From: Planctomycetota bacterium
Lineage (GTDB): Bacteria > Planctomycetota > UBA11346
DNA: 64,000 nucleotides
Direction: 5' to 3'
NCBI GenBank assembly: GCA_028280785.1
Contig: JANQLF010000055.1
Span: 1-64,000, forward strand
The position numbers and the translations under genes are program-made. Under the pieces are notes generated by a model that did no database searches, was not told the origin of the DNA, and saw only the letters and a list, made by a program, of their open reading frames with translations. This document shows, in pieces, positions 40,407 through 50,097 of the stretch; position 1 is the stretch's first letter, and the number at the start of each line of letters is the position of its first letter.

Positions 40407-41165
40407 TTACTGGATCGTCCAACCACCATCGATGACGATTTCTTGACCGGTAATATTACGCGCTTGGGGTTGAATTAAAAAGGACGCCGCTGCCACCAAT
40501 TCGTCCATGCCAATAAATGCTTTTTTTGGCATAGGTTTCAACATCACTTCATTAATGACGTCGTCTTCACTAATACCACGCTCCTTGGCTTGATTAGCAA
40601 TTTGCTTTTCAACCAATGGTGTTTTTACATAAGACGGACAGATGGTATTCATAGTGATATCCGTATCTGCTGTTTCCAAGGCAATGGTCTTCGAAAAACC
40701 AAGCAAGCCATGTTTGGCAGCGACATAAGCACTTTTAAATGGTGAAGCGATTAACGAGTGAATTGACCCAATATTGATAATGCGTCCATGCCCTGCTTTT
40801 TTCATAGCAGGTAATACCGCTTTTGTCATACGACAAGTGCCATTGAGCATAATATCTATTAATCGATCCCAATGGTCTTGTGGAAAGTTTTCTAAACTGG
40901 CCACGTGTTGAATACCAGCGCAGTTAATTAATACAGAAACAGAATCGCAGGCTGTTACACACGCTTCGATCGATGCAGCATCACAAACATCAACCGCGAA
41001 CGCCGTTGCTTCGCCACCACTCGCCGTGATCTCATCAACCGTGTCCTGGGCCTGATCTTTATTTAAATCAGTAACAATAATTGTATGACCCTGCGCGGCT
41101 AAACCCAGCGCAAGTCCATGACCGATGCCGCTGCTAGCGCCGGTAATTAATATGTTTTCAGTCAT
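40407..41165 (-). CDS. SDR family oxidoreductase (3-hydroxybutyrate dehydrogenase-like)
   Basis: ILITGASSGIGHGLALGLA; NCAGIQ; YVAAKHG; ITGQEIVIDGGWTIQ. Confidence 0.88.
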   Translation of the reverse strand: MTENILITGASSGIGHGLALGLAAQGHTIIVTDLNKDQAQDTVDEITASGGEATAFAVDVCDAASIEACVTACDSVSVLINCAGIQHVASLENFPQDHWDRLIDIMLNGTCRMTKAVLPAMKKAGHGRIINIGSIHSLIASPFKSAYVAAKHGLLGFSKTIALETADTDITMNTICPSYVKTPLVEKQIANQAKERGISEDDVINEVMLKPMPKKAFIGMDELVAAASFLIQPQARNITGQEIVIDGGWTIQ

Positions 41166-41180
41166 GTACTGATATTAGTC

Positions 41181-41933
41181 TTATTCAGGACTGTGGAAGA
41201 GCAGATCTTTTTCCAAGAGCTGTCTAGGAACACCTGGAGCCTGCATAAAGATCTGTAATTTTTTTCCGCCGCCGCCTTGAAACCATTCTACCAGGAGCGG
41301 AACCTTACCTTGCTTTAGTGCTATCTTGCCAGTGCGTGCTTGGGCCGGATGAATTCCATCATGCAGAATAACCTGCTTCTTATTGAGCGTTAAACGCACG
41401 CCATCATCACTGTGTGAAGTAAACTCATACTCGCCATCTTTAGGAACATCCAAAAAACCAATAAAGCGTGTCGCATAATTACTTTTATCACTAAATGCAT
41501 GTGCATTGATAACGTTAACTACTTTTTTCTCTACTACCTTCAATTTTGAATAATCCGGTAATACTTTTAACTGAGCCTTCGGCTTATAATATTCACAAAC
41601 AATTCCTGGGACCAATTTTGGTGAGCTGAGTGCAACAACACCAAACAGGTCGCTTTCGGGTGCATCGGCTTCTTTATCCAAATTTTTAATCTGCGCCCTG
41701 ATCGCTAAGGCAATGTTGAGATCGCCTTTTTTGGTGGCCTTTTCCATTTCACGCTCAAGGCGCTTCACATGTTTTGCACGTACTTCAGCATATTGTTTTT
41801 TGGCCTTATCAAGAATCTCATCAACTTCTTCTTGGTAGTTTTTGTTTAGCTTCTCCACTGCAGGCGGAAGTTCTGCAGCGTAGCTAGACGCCAGGAGACC
41901 GAGGCTCAAAAAACTTGCTGAAAGAAAGCGCAT
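41181..41933 (-). CDS. Secreted coiled-coil + PA14-like domain protein
   Basis: Signal peptide; LNKNYQEEVDEI...SDLFG; FIGFLDVPKDGEYEFTSHSDDGVRLTLNKKQVILHDGIH. Confidence 0.8.
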   Translation of the reverse strand: MRFLSASFLSLGLLASSYAAELPPAVEKLNKNYQEEVDEILDKAKKQYAEVRAKHVKRLEREMEKATKKGDLNIALAIRAQIKNLDKEADAPESDLFGVVALSSPKLVPGIVCEYYKPKAQLKVLPDYSKLKVVEKKVVNVINAHAFSDKSNYATRFIGFLDVPKDGEYEFTSHSDDGVRLTLNKKQVILHDGIHPAQARTGKIALKQGKVPLLVEWFQGGGGKKLQIFMQAPGVPRQLLEKDLLFHSPE

Positions 41934-42116
41934 AAGGCCCGCATGGTGTAATCACAGATACTTATAGCAACAAATTCCATGCAAAAAGGTTACCAGTGTT
42001 ACCAATGTAAACTGACCACAGGATAAAGGTTTTAAGTAGCTTATTTTAAGTTACTTACATCTTTCACTTCTACACCCAATACGATCTCAACAATAAAAAG
42101 TGTTGTTGATGTTCAG

Positions 42117-43265
42117 CTACGCCGTCTGCAATTCATAGGATTCCAAGGTAAAGGCTGGTAATTCCATAAGTTCACCGCCACGTAAAGCTGACTCGTGTGC
42201 AAGAATACCAACACAGGTAATGTTAGCCGATTCAGCCGCATTGGGATAGGGTTGGCGTTCCTGCACCAAGGCTGTAATAAATTCATGTGCCAAATGTGGG
42301 TGAGATCCACCATGGCCACTCCCTTGTGTAAAACTCAAATGCTCGTTGGCTTCATCATCATAAACACCCTGGGTGGTGTATTTCTGAATGGACTCAGGTA
42401 ATAGATGCGCGTAATCAGGGCATGAAACTTTTTCAGGAATTTCAGGCTCAGGTTTCTTAGCCGTATGCAAAACGATACCGTCATCTTCGATGAGTGGCCA
42501 TTCGAAAGACATCTTCGATCCATAGACATCGATGCTTTCACGATACTGACGTGCGGTATCAAATAAGGAGCGCATAATGCGTGCACTCAAATCAGATTCA
42601 TGAAATTCAATCTGAGCACTCTCGACCGCAAATGGTGAATTGTACTTTTCAATTAAATTATCTTGAATAGTTCCCGATCCAAAACAGGTTACCTTAGATG
42701 CACGATGTTTTCCAAGCGCCAAGCATGGTCCAACACAATGCGTTGCATAATGCATCGGTGGAAGACCCTCCCAATAACCTGGCCAACCTTCCATGTCTTG
42801 CTGATGCGAAGCCTGTAGATATTGCAATTTACCTAATTTACCCGAATCATATAATTCTTTGATGAATAAAAATTCACGTGAATAAATAACCGTTTCCATC
42901 ATCATGTAATGAAGACCGGTTTCTTTAACTAAATTGCAAATCGTTTCACAATCTTCGACACTTGTTGCCATCGGCACCGTGCAGGCCACATGCTTTCCTG
43001 CCTGTAATGCTGCAATTGATTGAGGTGCATGATAATCAATCGGCGTATTAATATGAACTGCGTCAATATCAGGATCTGCCAATAACGCTTCGTAATCGGT
43101 GTAGCGTTTAGCAATACCAAAATGATCACCAATCTTATTCAGTTGATCTTGGTTACGCTGACAAATAGTGATTTCACCGATATTAGGATGATTTTGATAT
43201 ATAGGTATAAATTCTGCTCCAAAACCTAATCCAATGAGTGCAATATTAATCTTATCTTGAGACAT
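42117..43265 (-). CDS. Gfo/Idh/MocA family oxidoreductase
   Basis: INIALIGLGFGAEFIPIYQNHP; DIDAVHINTPIDYHAPQSIAALQAGKHVACTVPMA. Confidence 0.92.
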   Translation of the reverse strand: MSQDKINIALIGLGFGAEFIPIYQNHPNIGEITICQRNQDQLNKIGDHFGIAKRYTDYEALLADPDIDAVHINTPIDYHAPQSIAALQAGKHVACTVPMATSVEDCETICNLVKETGLHYMMMETVIYSREFLFIKELYDSGKLGKLQYLQASHQQDMEGWPGYWEGLPPMHYATHCVGPCLALGKHRASKVTCFGSGTIQDNLIEKYNSPFAVESAQIEFHESDLSARIMRSLFDTARQYRESIDVYGSKMSFEWPLIEDDGIVLHTAKKPEPEIPEKVSCPDYAHLLPESIQKYTTQGVYDDEANEHLSFTQGSGHGGSHPHLAHEFITALVQERQPYPNAAESANITCVGILAHESALRGGELMELPAFTLESYELQTA

Positions 43266-43401
43266 CTCCGACTCCGATGACGTTTTTCTAGGTGAATAGC
43301 CCTGATTGGACTACAGCCGTTCATCTTAGTCAGATTGCCATTCAGCTGCTAGAAAAAATCTTAGTACGATTGCGTCACGAAGTAGCACAATTTTGACTAG
43401 T

Positions 43402-44049
43402 CTAATTTTCGATAATCGACCAATCTTGATTACGAATTGAATTGACCGCTTTGCTTACGGCTCGATGTTCGAGCAGGTCATCTGGATAGGCTTCACAAAT
43501 ATGCTCTACATCACCAACACCAAGCGTTTCTTCTAACCACTGGTCTTCTTCATCACCAGATAAAATCACGGGCATGCGATTATGGATATGAGCTATACTC
43601 GGAGCAGCTTCAACGGTCATGATGGTAAACTGCCCCTGACGCTGACCATTAATGGTTACCGTTTGCCACAAAGCCGCAAAACCGAATAATTCCTGATCAC
43701 TGGGTTTAATTAAATGCGGCTGCTTACCGGACTCAGTTGCTTGCCACTCGTAATACCAGGTTGCCGGAACTAAGCAGCGTCGTTGTTCAAAGGCTTCTTT
43801 AAATGTTGACTTATTTGCCGCTTGTTCACTACGCGCATTTATGATGGGTTTACCCTTTGCCCAGTCAGGTGTAAAACCCCAATGCGCAAGACGCAGATGG
43901 CGTTTATCGTTGTAATTAAAAATAATAGGGATGTTTTGTCCGGGTCCAATATTTGGCGACGGCTCCCACACTATATCTTCTTGCACTTCGGCAAAAAAAC
44001 GCGCCTCTTGTTCTTTAAGCTTCTTACTTTCACCAAACCGGCCACACAT
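43402..44049 (-). CDS. SRAP/HMCES-like SOS response-associated protein
   Basis: Start MCGRFGESK (catalytic Cys2); INARSEQAANKSTFKEAFEQRRCLVPATWYYEW; IHNRMPVIL. Confidence 0.93.
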   Translation of the reverse strand: MCGRFGESKKLKEQEARFFAEVQEDIVWEPSPNIGPGQNIPIIFNYNDKRHLRLAHWGFTPDWAKGKPIINARSEQAANKSTFKEAFEQRRCLVPATWYYEWQATESGKQPHLIKPSDQELFGFAALWQTVTINGQRQGQFTIMTVEAAPSIAHIHNRMPVILSGDEEDQWLEETLGVGDVEHICEAYPDDLLEHRAVSKAVNSIRNQDWSIIEN

Positions 44050-44181
44050 ATCTCCAGTATCAGCACAGAAGTCCATTACTCAAGATCATCTTAGAGAGTA
44101 AACGGTCATATAATGACATATTTTCATTGATTGTTTGCGTCCTAATCACAAAACAGCGCCGCGTCCACATGGAGAAATCTT

Positions 44182-44598
44182 ATGAGCTCATGGTTACTAC
44201 CCACATTGATCTGCACATGCTGTTGGGGTTTTTGGGGATTCTTTGGTAAACTCGCTAGCCGCACACTCGAAGCCCAAAATTTGATGCTACTCAGTGCATT
44301 TGGCGCCCTGTGTTTGTTTCCATTTACCGCACTGATCTTTTATAAATATTTCACTTTTGAGACCAACCAAATGAATTACTACTACGCGATACTTGGTGGC
44401 TTTGTCGGCAGCCTCGGCGGTCTCTTCTTCTTTCTATCCATCAATAAAGGTGAAGCATCAAAAGTCGTATGCATTACTGCCCTCTATCCAGTCATCACCG
44501 TTATCCTCACCTACTTCATCCTCAAAGAGCCTTTGAGTGCGAGCAAGTTAGCCGGAATAGTTTTGGCAATCTGCAGTGTTTACCTATTGTCTAAGTAA
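44182..44598 (+). CDS. Small single-domain EamA/DMT family transporter
   Basis: About five TM helices; ALYPVITVILTYFILKEPLSASKLAGIVLAICSVYLL. Confidence 0.85.
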   Translation: MSSWLLPTLICTCCWGFWGFFGKLASRTLEAQNLMLLSAFGALCLFPFTALIFYKYFTFETNQMNYYYAILGGFVGSLGGLFFFLSINKGEASKVVCITALYPVITVILTYFILKEPLSASKLAGIVLAICSVYLLSK

Positions 44599-47331
44599 AT
44601 TAATTAAAAACCGCTCTGCCGCTGGGTCATAATGCTTCTGTCCAGGATTAAGACGTTCACGCATGTAGAGTTGACACATTATCATTTCACCCTTTCCCAT
44701 TGGAATGCTCATCAGAACAGGGAATTTTTTATTCGAGGCCCACAATAATTTATTGGCATTTTTCATAACCGCACTGTTCTCAAGTATAACTTCATCAGCA
44801 ATTTTATTAGGCAGACCATTCCAACGCCACAATAAGTCTAGCGGATAATCATTTAATGCTGAATGTTCTATTTCTCGATAAATATGAGCGCGAGAACAGG
44901 CCACTTTATTAATATGCTGGTACTCCGGCTTACCAACTTCACAGTCAATCAATGCTTTCCATCCACCAGGCCAAGTCTCTTGACGCAAAACGATAACTTG
45001 TCGTCCTGATTTTGCATAATCTGTAATCATTTTAATTGCGCCCGGTCGCATCATATAGTTAATTTTTTTCATATCATCGATGAGCAGAATATCGGCGTCT
45101 ATCTTACCATCACGCACCCATTCGCGCACTTCACATTGATGTCGCTTTAAAAATGTACGCACTACGTCAGTGGCACCCAGCAACTGTATGCGTTTGCCTT
45201 TAAGTGCTTGGCTATATTTCCCAGGATTGACCGCACGCACTACACGCTGACTCACAATCGGTCTAGCATTCTTGGGCGTCACGACCACAGCTAAATAATA
45301 GGTACCTTCACCTTGAGGTATTGGAATACGTACATTTACACGTCGGCGTGAATTCGAATCAAAATACATGAGATTACTCTTCTGCCAAATTGCTGCTTCC
45401 AACGCCTGAGCATCTGGCACAAAAACTGGATCTTCTGGCGTGATATACATTTTCACTGTCAGCGCTTCGGGCTCCAAGGTTTCATTTATCAAACAAATAG
45501 GCACATCTAATTGTGTACCGACAACAAAATTACGGTCCCATAAGTCAACGCTTGCAAGAATCGGCGACATACTGCTATGCAATGCCGCTGCCATCGGTGT
45601 TGGAAAATCATCACGCCAGTGATTACCGCGTAATCCAGTCCATCCGGCATACATATATGGCAACAATAAATCAAATCCCAATCGTCGCATGCATTCCGTT
45701 TGTTCAGCCCCGAATTCGGCATGAATTAATTGAGCACCCGGATGCTTGGCATCACCAAGTGCGCGACCAGCTGGTCCCCACATATTATTGATATACTCAG
45801 AATTACACAAAGGGCGTTGCGGATCCTTACGCTTCATTAAATCAGCCATATCGAGTTGAAATTGGCCTTCTGGATATCGTACCACACTAAAACATGTATG
45901 CGCATCGAGCACATCCGGTGTTCCCATTAATTCTTCGCCAGTTCGCATAATCGGAAGTGTTGGATCAATTTTTTTTGCATGCCGATATAAGACCGTTGAT
46001 TCCCAATGATTATCTTCATGGGATTCATTACTAATAACCCACATAATAATTGATGGGTGATTACACAACTTACGCATCCATGCCTCACAATCGATCAAAG
46101 CATTGCGATGCAATATTTCATAATCTTGTTTTGAATAACCAAACTCCCCATGATTATAAAGCAATGGCATTTCGGCCAAAAACATCATTCCATGCTGGTC
46201 TGCCGTATCTGCCCACAATGTCGGCATTGGCTGCGTATGCGTGCGCATGACATTCATATTCATCGCTCGTGCTTCGTCGACTAAATATGTTTTCACACTT
46301 TCATTGTACTTATTACCCCACAGCCATTCGTTGACCAATGATGAACCACGCAACCACAAGGGCTTACCATTTAATTGAAAGCGCCCATTGGCGATACTTA
46401 TTTCACGCATACCAAAATGAATACGGACATCATCAAAAATATCACCATGCTTCGATGTCACAATACGTGCTTCATAAAGCGCAGGAGTCTCTGGTGTCCA
46501 TAGATCTGGATTTTGCAGAACACAATTAATCTTACCCGTATATACCTGCCCTGCTTCAACAACGGCAGTACTACTTGCGCGTGCAATCACATACTCATCG
46601 CCAGGTTTACGTATTTCGACTGCCACTCTTAATTGCTGTGCTTCGTTCTTATGAGATTGTAATGTATAATGAAATGCTACATACTCTTTACTGATTTGCG
46701 GACGAGCATGAATGTGCTTGGTATAAATCTCATCATAAAATTCCAGCCAAATATCCTGATAAATACCCGGCGCCTTGCTTCCCCAAGACTGCGTTGCTGC
46801 ACCTACTGGTAATAGTGGAAAACCTGATTTGCTTTTCGGTATTCCATTCCAGCCTTGAATCTTCAATACAATGTCATTGGTACCAGCAATTAACACATCA
46901 TGAGGTATCAATATAGTATGCGGCCCGATCGGCACATGTTTATCTAAAAACTTACCATTAATCCAAACGGACGCACCAAAACTCACACCACCCCACTTCA
47001 ACACGCCCTGTCGTTGAGCTTGTTCTTGAGAAAGTCTAAAACTACGACGGGCCCATACCGATTCACAAGCTAGAATCTGCTCTTTATTAAATCCGTCTTT
47101 ATGCTGCATAAGGCTACCGGTCGGCACCGTTACATCGACCCAATCATTTATGGCCGTGGCAATATTAGTTTGCCAAACATCTTCCTGCATGTGGCCTGCA
47201 GTAACTTGCCAAGCACCACTTAAATTATAGGCATCGCGTTTGAAATCTAAATGTAGATCCGCAGCAAAAAGACCACACGCTAAACTGAGCAATACTAAAA
47301 TCTTAGATAAATATGTCTGTAACGAATACAT
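44584..47331 (-). CDS. Secreted glycoside hydrolase family 2-type protein
   Basis: Signal peptide; YNLSGAWQVTAG...WARRSFRLSQEQAQRQGVLKWGGVSFGASVWINGKFL; MNVMRTHTQPMPTLWADTADQHGMMFLAEMPL; HPSIIMWVISNESHED. Confidence 0.85.
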   Translation of the reverse strand: MYSLQTYLSKILVLLSLACGLFAADLHLDFKRDAYNLSGAWQVTAGHMQEDVWQTNIATAINDWVDVTVPTGSLMQHKDGFNKEQILACESVWARRSFRLSQEQAQRQGVLKWGGVSFGASVWINGKFLDKHVPIGPHTILIPHDVLIAGTNDIVLKIQGWNGIPKSKSGFPLLPVGAATQSWGSKAPGIYQDIWLEFYDEIYTKHIHARPQISKEYVAFHYTLQSHKNEAQQLRVAVEIRKPGDEYVIARASSTAVVEAGQVYTGKINCVLQNPDLWTPETPALYEARIVTSKHGDIFDDVRIHFGMREISIANGRFQLNGKPLWLRGSSLVNEWLWGNKYNESVKTYLVDEARAMNMNVMRTHTQPMPTLWADTADQHGMMFLAEMPLLYNHGEFGYSKQDYEILHRNALIDCEAWMRKLCNHPSIIMWVISNESHEDNHWESTVLYRHAKKIDPTLPIMRTGEELMGTPDVLDAHTCFSVVRYPEGQFQLDMADLMKRKDPQRPLCNSEYINNMWGPAGRALGDAKHPGAQLIHAEFGAEQTECMRRLGFDLLLPYMYAGWTGLRGNHWRDDFPTPMAAALHSSMSPILASVDLWDRNFVVGTQLDVPICLINETLEPEALTVKMYITPEDPVFVPDAQALEAAIWQKSNLMYFDSNSRRRVNVRIPIPQGEGTYYLAVVVTPKNARPIVSQRVVRAVNPGKYSQALKGKRIQLLGATDVVRTFLKRHQCEVREWVRDGKIDADILLIDDMKKINYMMRPGAIKMITDYAKSGRQVIVLRQETWPGGWKALIDCEVGKPEYQHINKVACSRAHIYREIEHSALNDYPLDLLWRWNGLPNKIADEVILENSAVMKNANKLLWASNKKFPVLMSIPMGKGEMIMCQLYMRERLNPGQKHYDPAAERFLINLLRQ

Positions 47332-47442
47332 AGCTCACCTCGAGTAATTAACTGCCACCCATTTGAATGGTTACAGAATTCCCAATTAAAGAGTTCGGTA
47401 TTACGGAACAGCTTTTTAGACCGCACGTATAAGCGCTTAATT

Positions 47443-47520
47443 GAATTTCCGCTACGGGAAATCGCAAGCTGACAGGTCTAGAAACCACGACAGCGAAACC
47501 AATGCTAGGCATGGGAATTC
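47443..47520. other. Candidate structured RNA/DNA element (strand unresolved)
   Basis: GAATTTCC (47443-47450) pairs with GGGAATTC (47513-47520) enclosing three short helices; see findings. Confidence 0.25.
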
Positions 47521-47611
47521 TCTTTCTTTTGATTTTCCTAAGAAAAATCCCATTAATTATAACTACATAAATTTTAATTTAAAGAAATTAACGATTGGTT
47601 TCTTAAAACGA

Positions 47612-48367
47612 TTAAGACACTACTTCGAAGTGTCTTGAAACTACCCAATCTGGGCGTGGATTTTCAACGGCAATTGGTTTATTTGCAATGCTATTATAGC
47701 AGATAATAAACGTTTTTCGTGGTAGTGGTGACATGTTATGACTGCTACCATGCACGAGGTTACAATCAAAAAATAGGACATCACCTGGATTACCAGTTAA
47801 ATGGGTAATATCTTCTTCACGTACTCGTGATTTAAGCTCTCCTGGCGTTACACACCATTGCTTATAACTCGTGGTAACCTCGTCACTATAATGTTCAATG
47901 CGACCCCATTTATGAGATCCAGCAATGCCCATTAAACAGCCATTATTAATGGTCGATTGGTCTAAAAAGACCATCACCGACATCATCTGCGGCTGCACCC
48001 CATCGTACATCCAATAGCCGTAATCCTGATGCCACAACCACACCGTGCCTTCAAAGGCATCCTTCACATTAATTTTGCTATGCCAAATATACACATCATT
48101 ACCAATGATGTGTTGAACCGGATTCAGAATTGATGGATTTCTAACCACATCAGCAAAAGTCTCATTTTGCTCGTGAGCTGCATAGATCTGACGAACGGCA
48201 CCACTTTTTTCGCGTTCCCGGTGCATGCCATCAACGGCATCATCCCCCTGCACGAGCATATCGATTTGACCTTGGATCAGATCTAATTCCTCTGTTTTTA
48301 AGAGACCGCGCTGTATATAGAATCCATCACGTTGGTATTGCTCGTAAGCTGCTGCTGTCCAGTTCAT
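47612..48367 (-). CDS. Phytanoyl-CoA dioxygenase (PhyH) family protein
   Basis: YIWHSKINVKDAFEGTVWLWHQDYGYW; NGCLMGIAGSHKWG; DVLFFDCNLVHGSSHNMSPLPRKTFIICYN. Confidence 0.9.
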   Translation of the reverse strand: MNWTAAAYEQYQRDGFYIQRGLLKTEELDLIQGQIDMLVQGDDAVDGMHREREKSGAVRQIYAAHEQNETFADVVRNPSILNPVQHIIGNDVYIWHSKINVKDAFEGTVWLWHQDYGYWMYDGVQPQMMSVMVFLDQSTINNGCLMGIAGSHKWGRIEHYSDEVTTSYKQWCVTPGELKSRVREEDITHLTGNPGDVLFFDCNLVHGSSHNMSPLPRKTFIICYNSIANKPIAVENPRPDWVVSRHFEVVS

Positions 48368-48478
48368 CGACACACTCCTGACAAGTATTTTATCAAGCGC
48401 CATTTACAACAGCAATATCGATGTCTTGCTTAAATATCGATAATATGATATTATTATACTTTCACCATAATCGACACC

Positions 48479-49141
48479 ATGCGCTCAAACACACGTTATC
48501 AATGGGATCTCTTACCACGCTTAGCCATGCACATCGAACGTGGCTATGGCGACAAGGCTCACCGTGAACTCAAAGAACTCCTCGAAACCGTTAATCTACA
48601 AAGCGAAGCCAATCTCATGCTGAGCAAAATGCGCTGTGCCCAGATCATGTCGACTTGCATGCGTGCTGCGCGTTTAGGTGGCGCATCGAGCACCAATTTA
48701 CTCAACGAGCACTTCTTCGAACTAGCCCAACTGAGCCGCTTACAAACCTGGACAGCCTGCAAACGACGCATGCATCGCTATGTTGACTTATTACTCGGCC
48801 AAATTGACGACGACGAGTCCGATCGCATGCACCGCATTATCGCATCCATCTGTGAAGAACTATGCAGCTCTATTCAATCGGCGCGCAGCCTCAGCCAATA
48901 TGCCCAGGAACTCGAATTAAGTGAAGGACACCTATCGCGATCGTTTTCTGAGATTCGTGGCCGTTCATTTAGCGAAGAAATTCGCCTGATCCGTATCCAG
49001 AAAGCCAAACACTTATTAATCGAAACCGATAATAGTGTACAGTCAATCGCAGAATCTCTCGGCGTTGCCAGCCCTTCCCAATTTATTGCTGATTTTCGCC
49101 ATGAGACCGGCATGACGCCCGGTCAATACCGTAAAGCTTAA
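48479..49141 (+). CDS. AraC family transcriptional regulator, no obvious cupin domain
   Basis: LSQYAQELELSEGHLSRSFSEIRGRSFSEEIRLIRIQKAKHLLIETDNSVQSIAESLGVASPSQFIADFRHETGMTPGQYRK. Confidence 0.9.
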   Translation: MRSNTRYQWDLLPRLAMHIERGYGDKAHRELKELLETVNLQSEANLMLSKMRCAQIMSTCMRAARLGGASSTNLLNEHFFELAQLSRLQTWTACKRRMHRYVDLLLGQIDDDESDRMHRIIASICEELCSSIQSARSLSQYAQELELSEGHLSRSFSEIRGRSFSEEIRLIRIQKAKHLLIETDNSVQSIAESLGVASPSQFIADFRHETGMTPGQYRKA

Positions 49142-49977
49142 GCATTGCGATAAGCGCGCGGTGAGGCTTGATACTCAGCTTTAAAACATCGCGAGAAATG
49201 AAAAGGCGTTTTAAAACCAAGCGCATCAGCTATTTCCTGAATACTCTCTTGACCATGGCGCAGTCGATAGGCCGCCTCTTCTAAGCGTAATTTCATGTGA
49301 TATTGACTTGGACTGATCTGATAATGTTTTTTAAAACTGCGTAAAAAATAATATTCAGATAAATGCGCGGCATTAGCGATCTCAACCAAGGATAAATGCT
49401 GATGCACATTACTACGCATATACATAATCGCTCGTTGCAAACGCTGCTCTAAACTACTAGCAGGTGCAGCCTGAGACTCGCCACGCAAAAACGGATCGAG
49501 CAACTGCAGCATCAGTCCCTGCGAACGCAAACGCCACAACGGCCCCGCCTCTTGATAAATCGCTAACAAGTTTTCAAAACATTGTAAACTATCTTTATCA
49601 GCGGGCGCCACATACGGCACATCTAAAGGTGCTTGCCTTAAATAAAGATCATCATTGTTAAACCGAGCACTCCATGGCACAACGTAGGACAACTCACGAT
49701 GCTCGGAGTAAAACACATCTAAATGAATATAATAAAATTCACTACGCGTAAAAAAATCATGGTAATGCGGCACACCAGGCTGAACCAAGTACAAAGACCC
49801 TGGTGCTAAATCGTAGGTCCGCTCATCAATGTAGCTGCGACCTCTACCACGACGTAACATAAACAACTCATAATCGAGCAAACTACGCTGATGCTGCGGC
49901 ATAGCGCGCAGCGCAGGATCGCTTTCCTCATAAGCCATCATCCGCAAATAAGGACAAAATATGGTATTATTTTCCAT
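49138..49977 (-). CDS. AraC family transcriptional regulator
   Basis: LVEIANAAHLSEYYFLRSFKKHYQISPSQYHMKLRLEEAAYRLRHGQESIQEIADALGFKTPFHFSRCFKAEYQASPRAYR. Confidence 0.93.
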   Translation of the reverse strand: MENNTIFCPYLRMMAYEESDPALRAMPQHQRSLLDYELFMLRRGRGRSYIDERTYDLAPGSLYLVQPGVPHYHDFFTRSEFYYIHLDVFYSEHRELSYVVPWSARFNNDDLYLRQAPLDVPYVAPADKDSLQCFENLLAIYQEAGPLWRLRSQGLMLQLLDPFLRGESQAAPASSLEQRLQRAIMYMRSNVHQHLSLVEIANAAHLSEYYFLRSFKKHYQISPSQYHMKLRLEEAAYRLRHGQESIQEIADALGFKTPFHFSRCFKAEYQASPRAYRNA

Positions 49978-50097
49978 GATAATCAGCACATATTATGCAG
50001 TTTACAATATATAAAGCAATATTAGATATATTTTGAGCAAGTCTATCCATGGCCCCAACGTAAGTCCTGCTATACTTCGGGCCATCAAGGAACTACT

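Noticed and set aside
47614-47636. AAGACACT/AGTGTCTT hairpin at the PhyH 3' end as a terminator
   Set aside because: Overlaps the coding end, and the minus strand continues AATCGTTTTAAG, a poor U-tract; left uncalled.
47441-47638. 65-aa ORF in the GH2-PhyH gap
   Set aside because: Composition is not protein-like and the segment has inverted-repeat structure; treated as a possible RNA/regulatory element instead.
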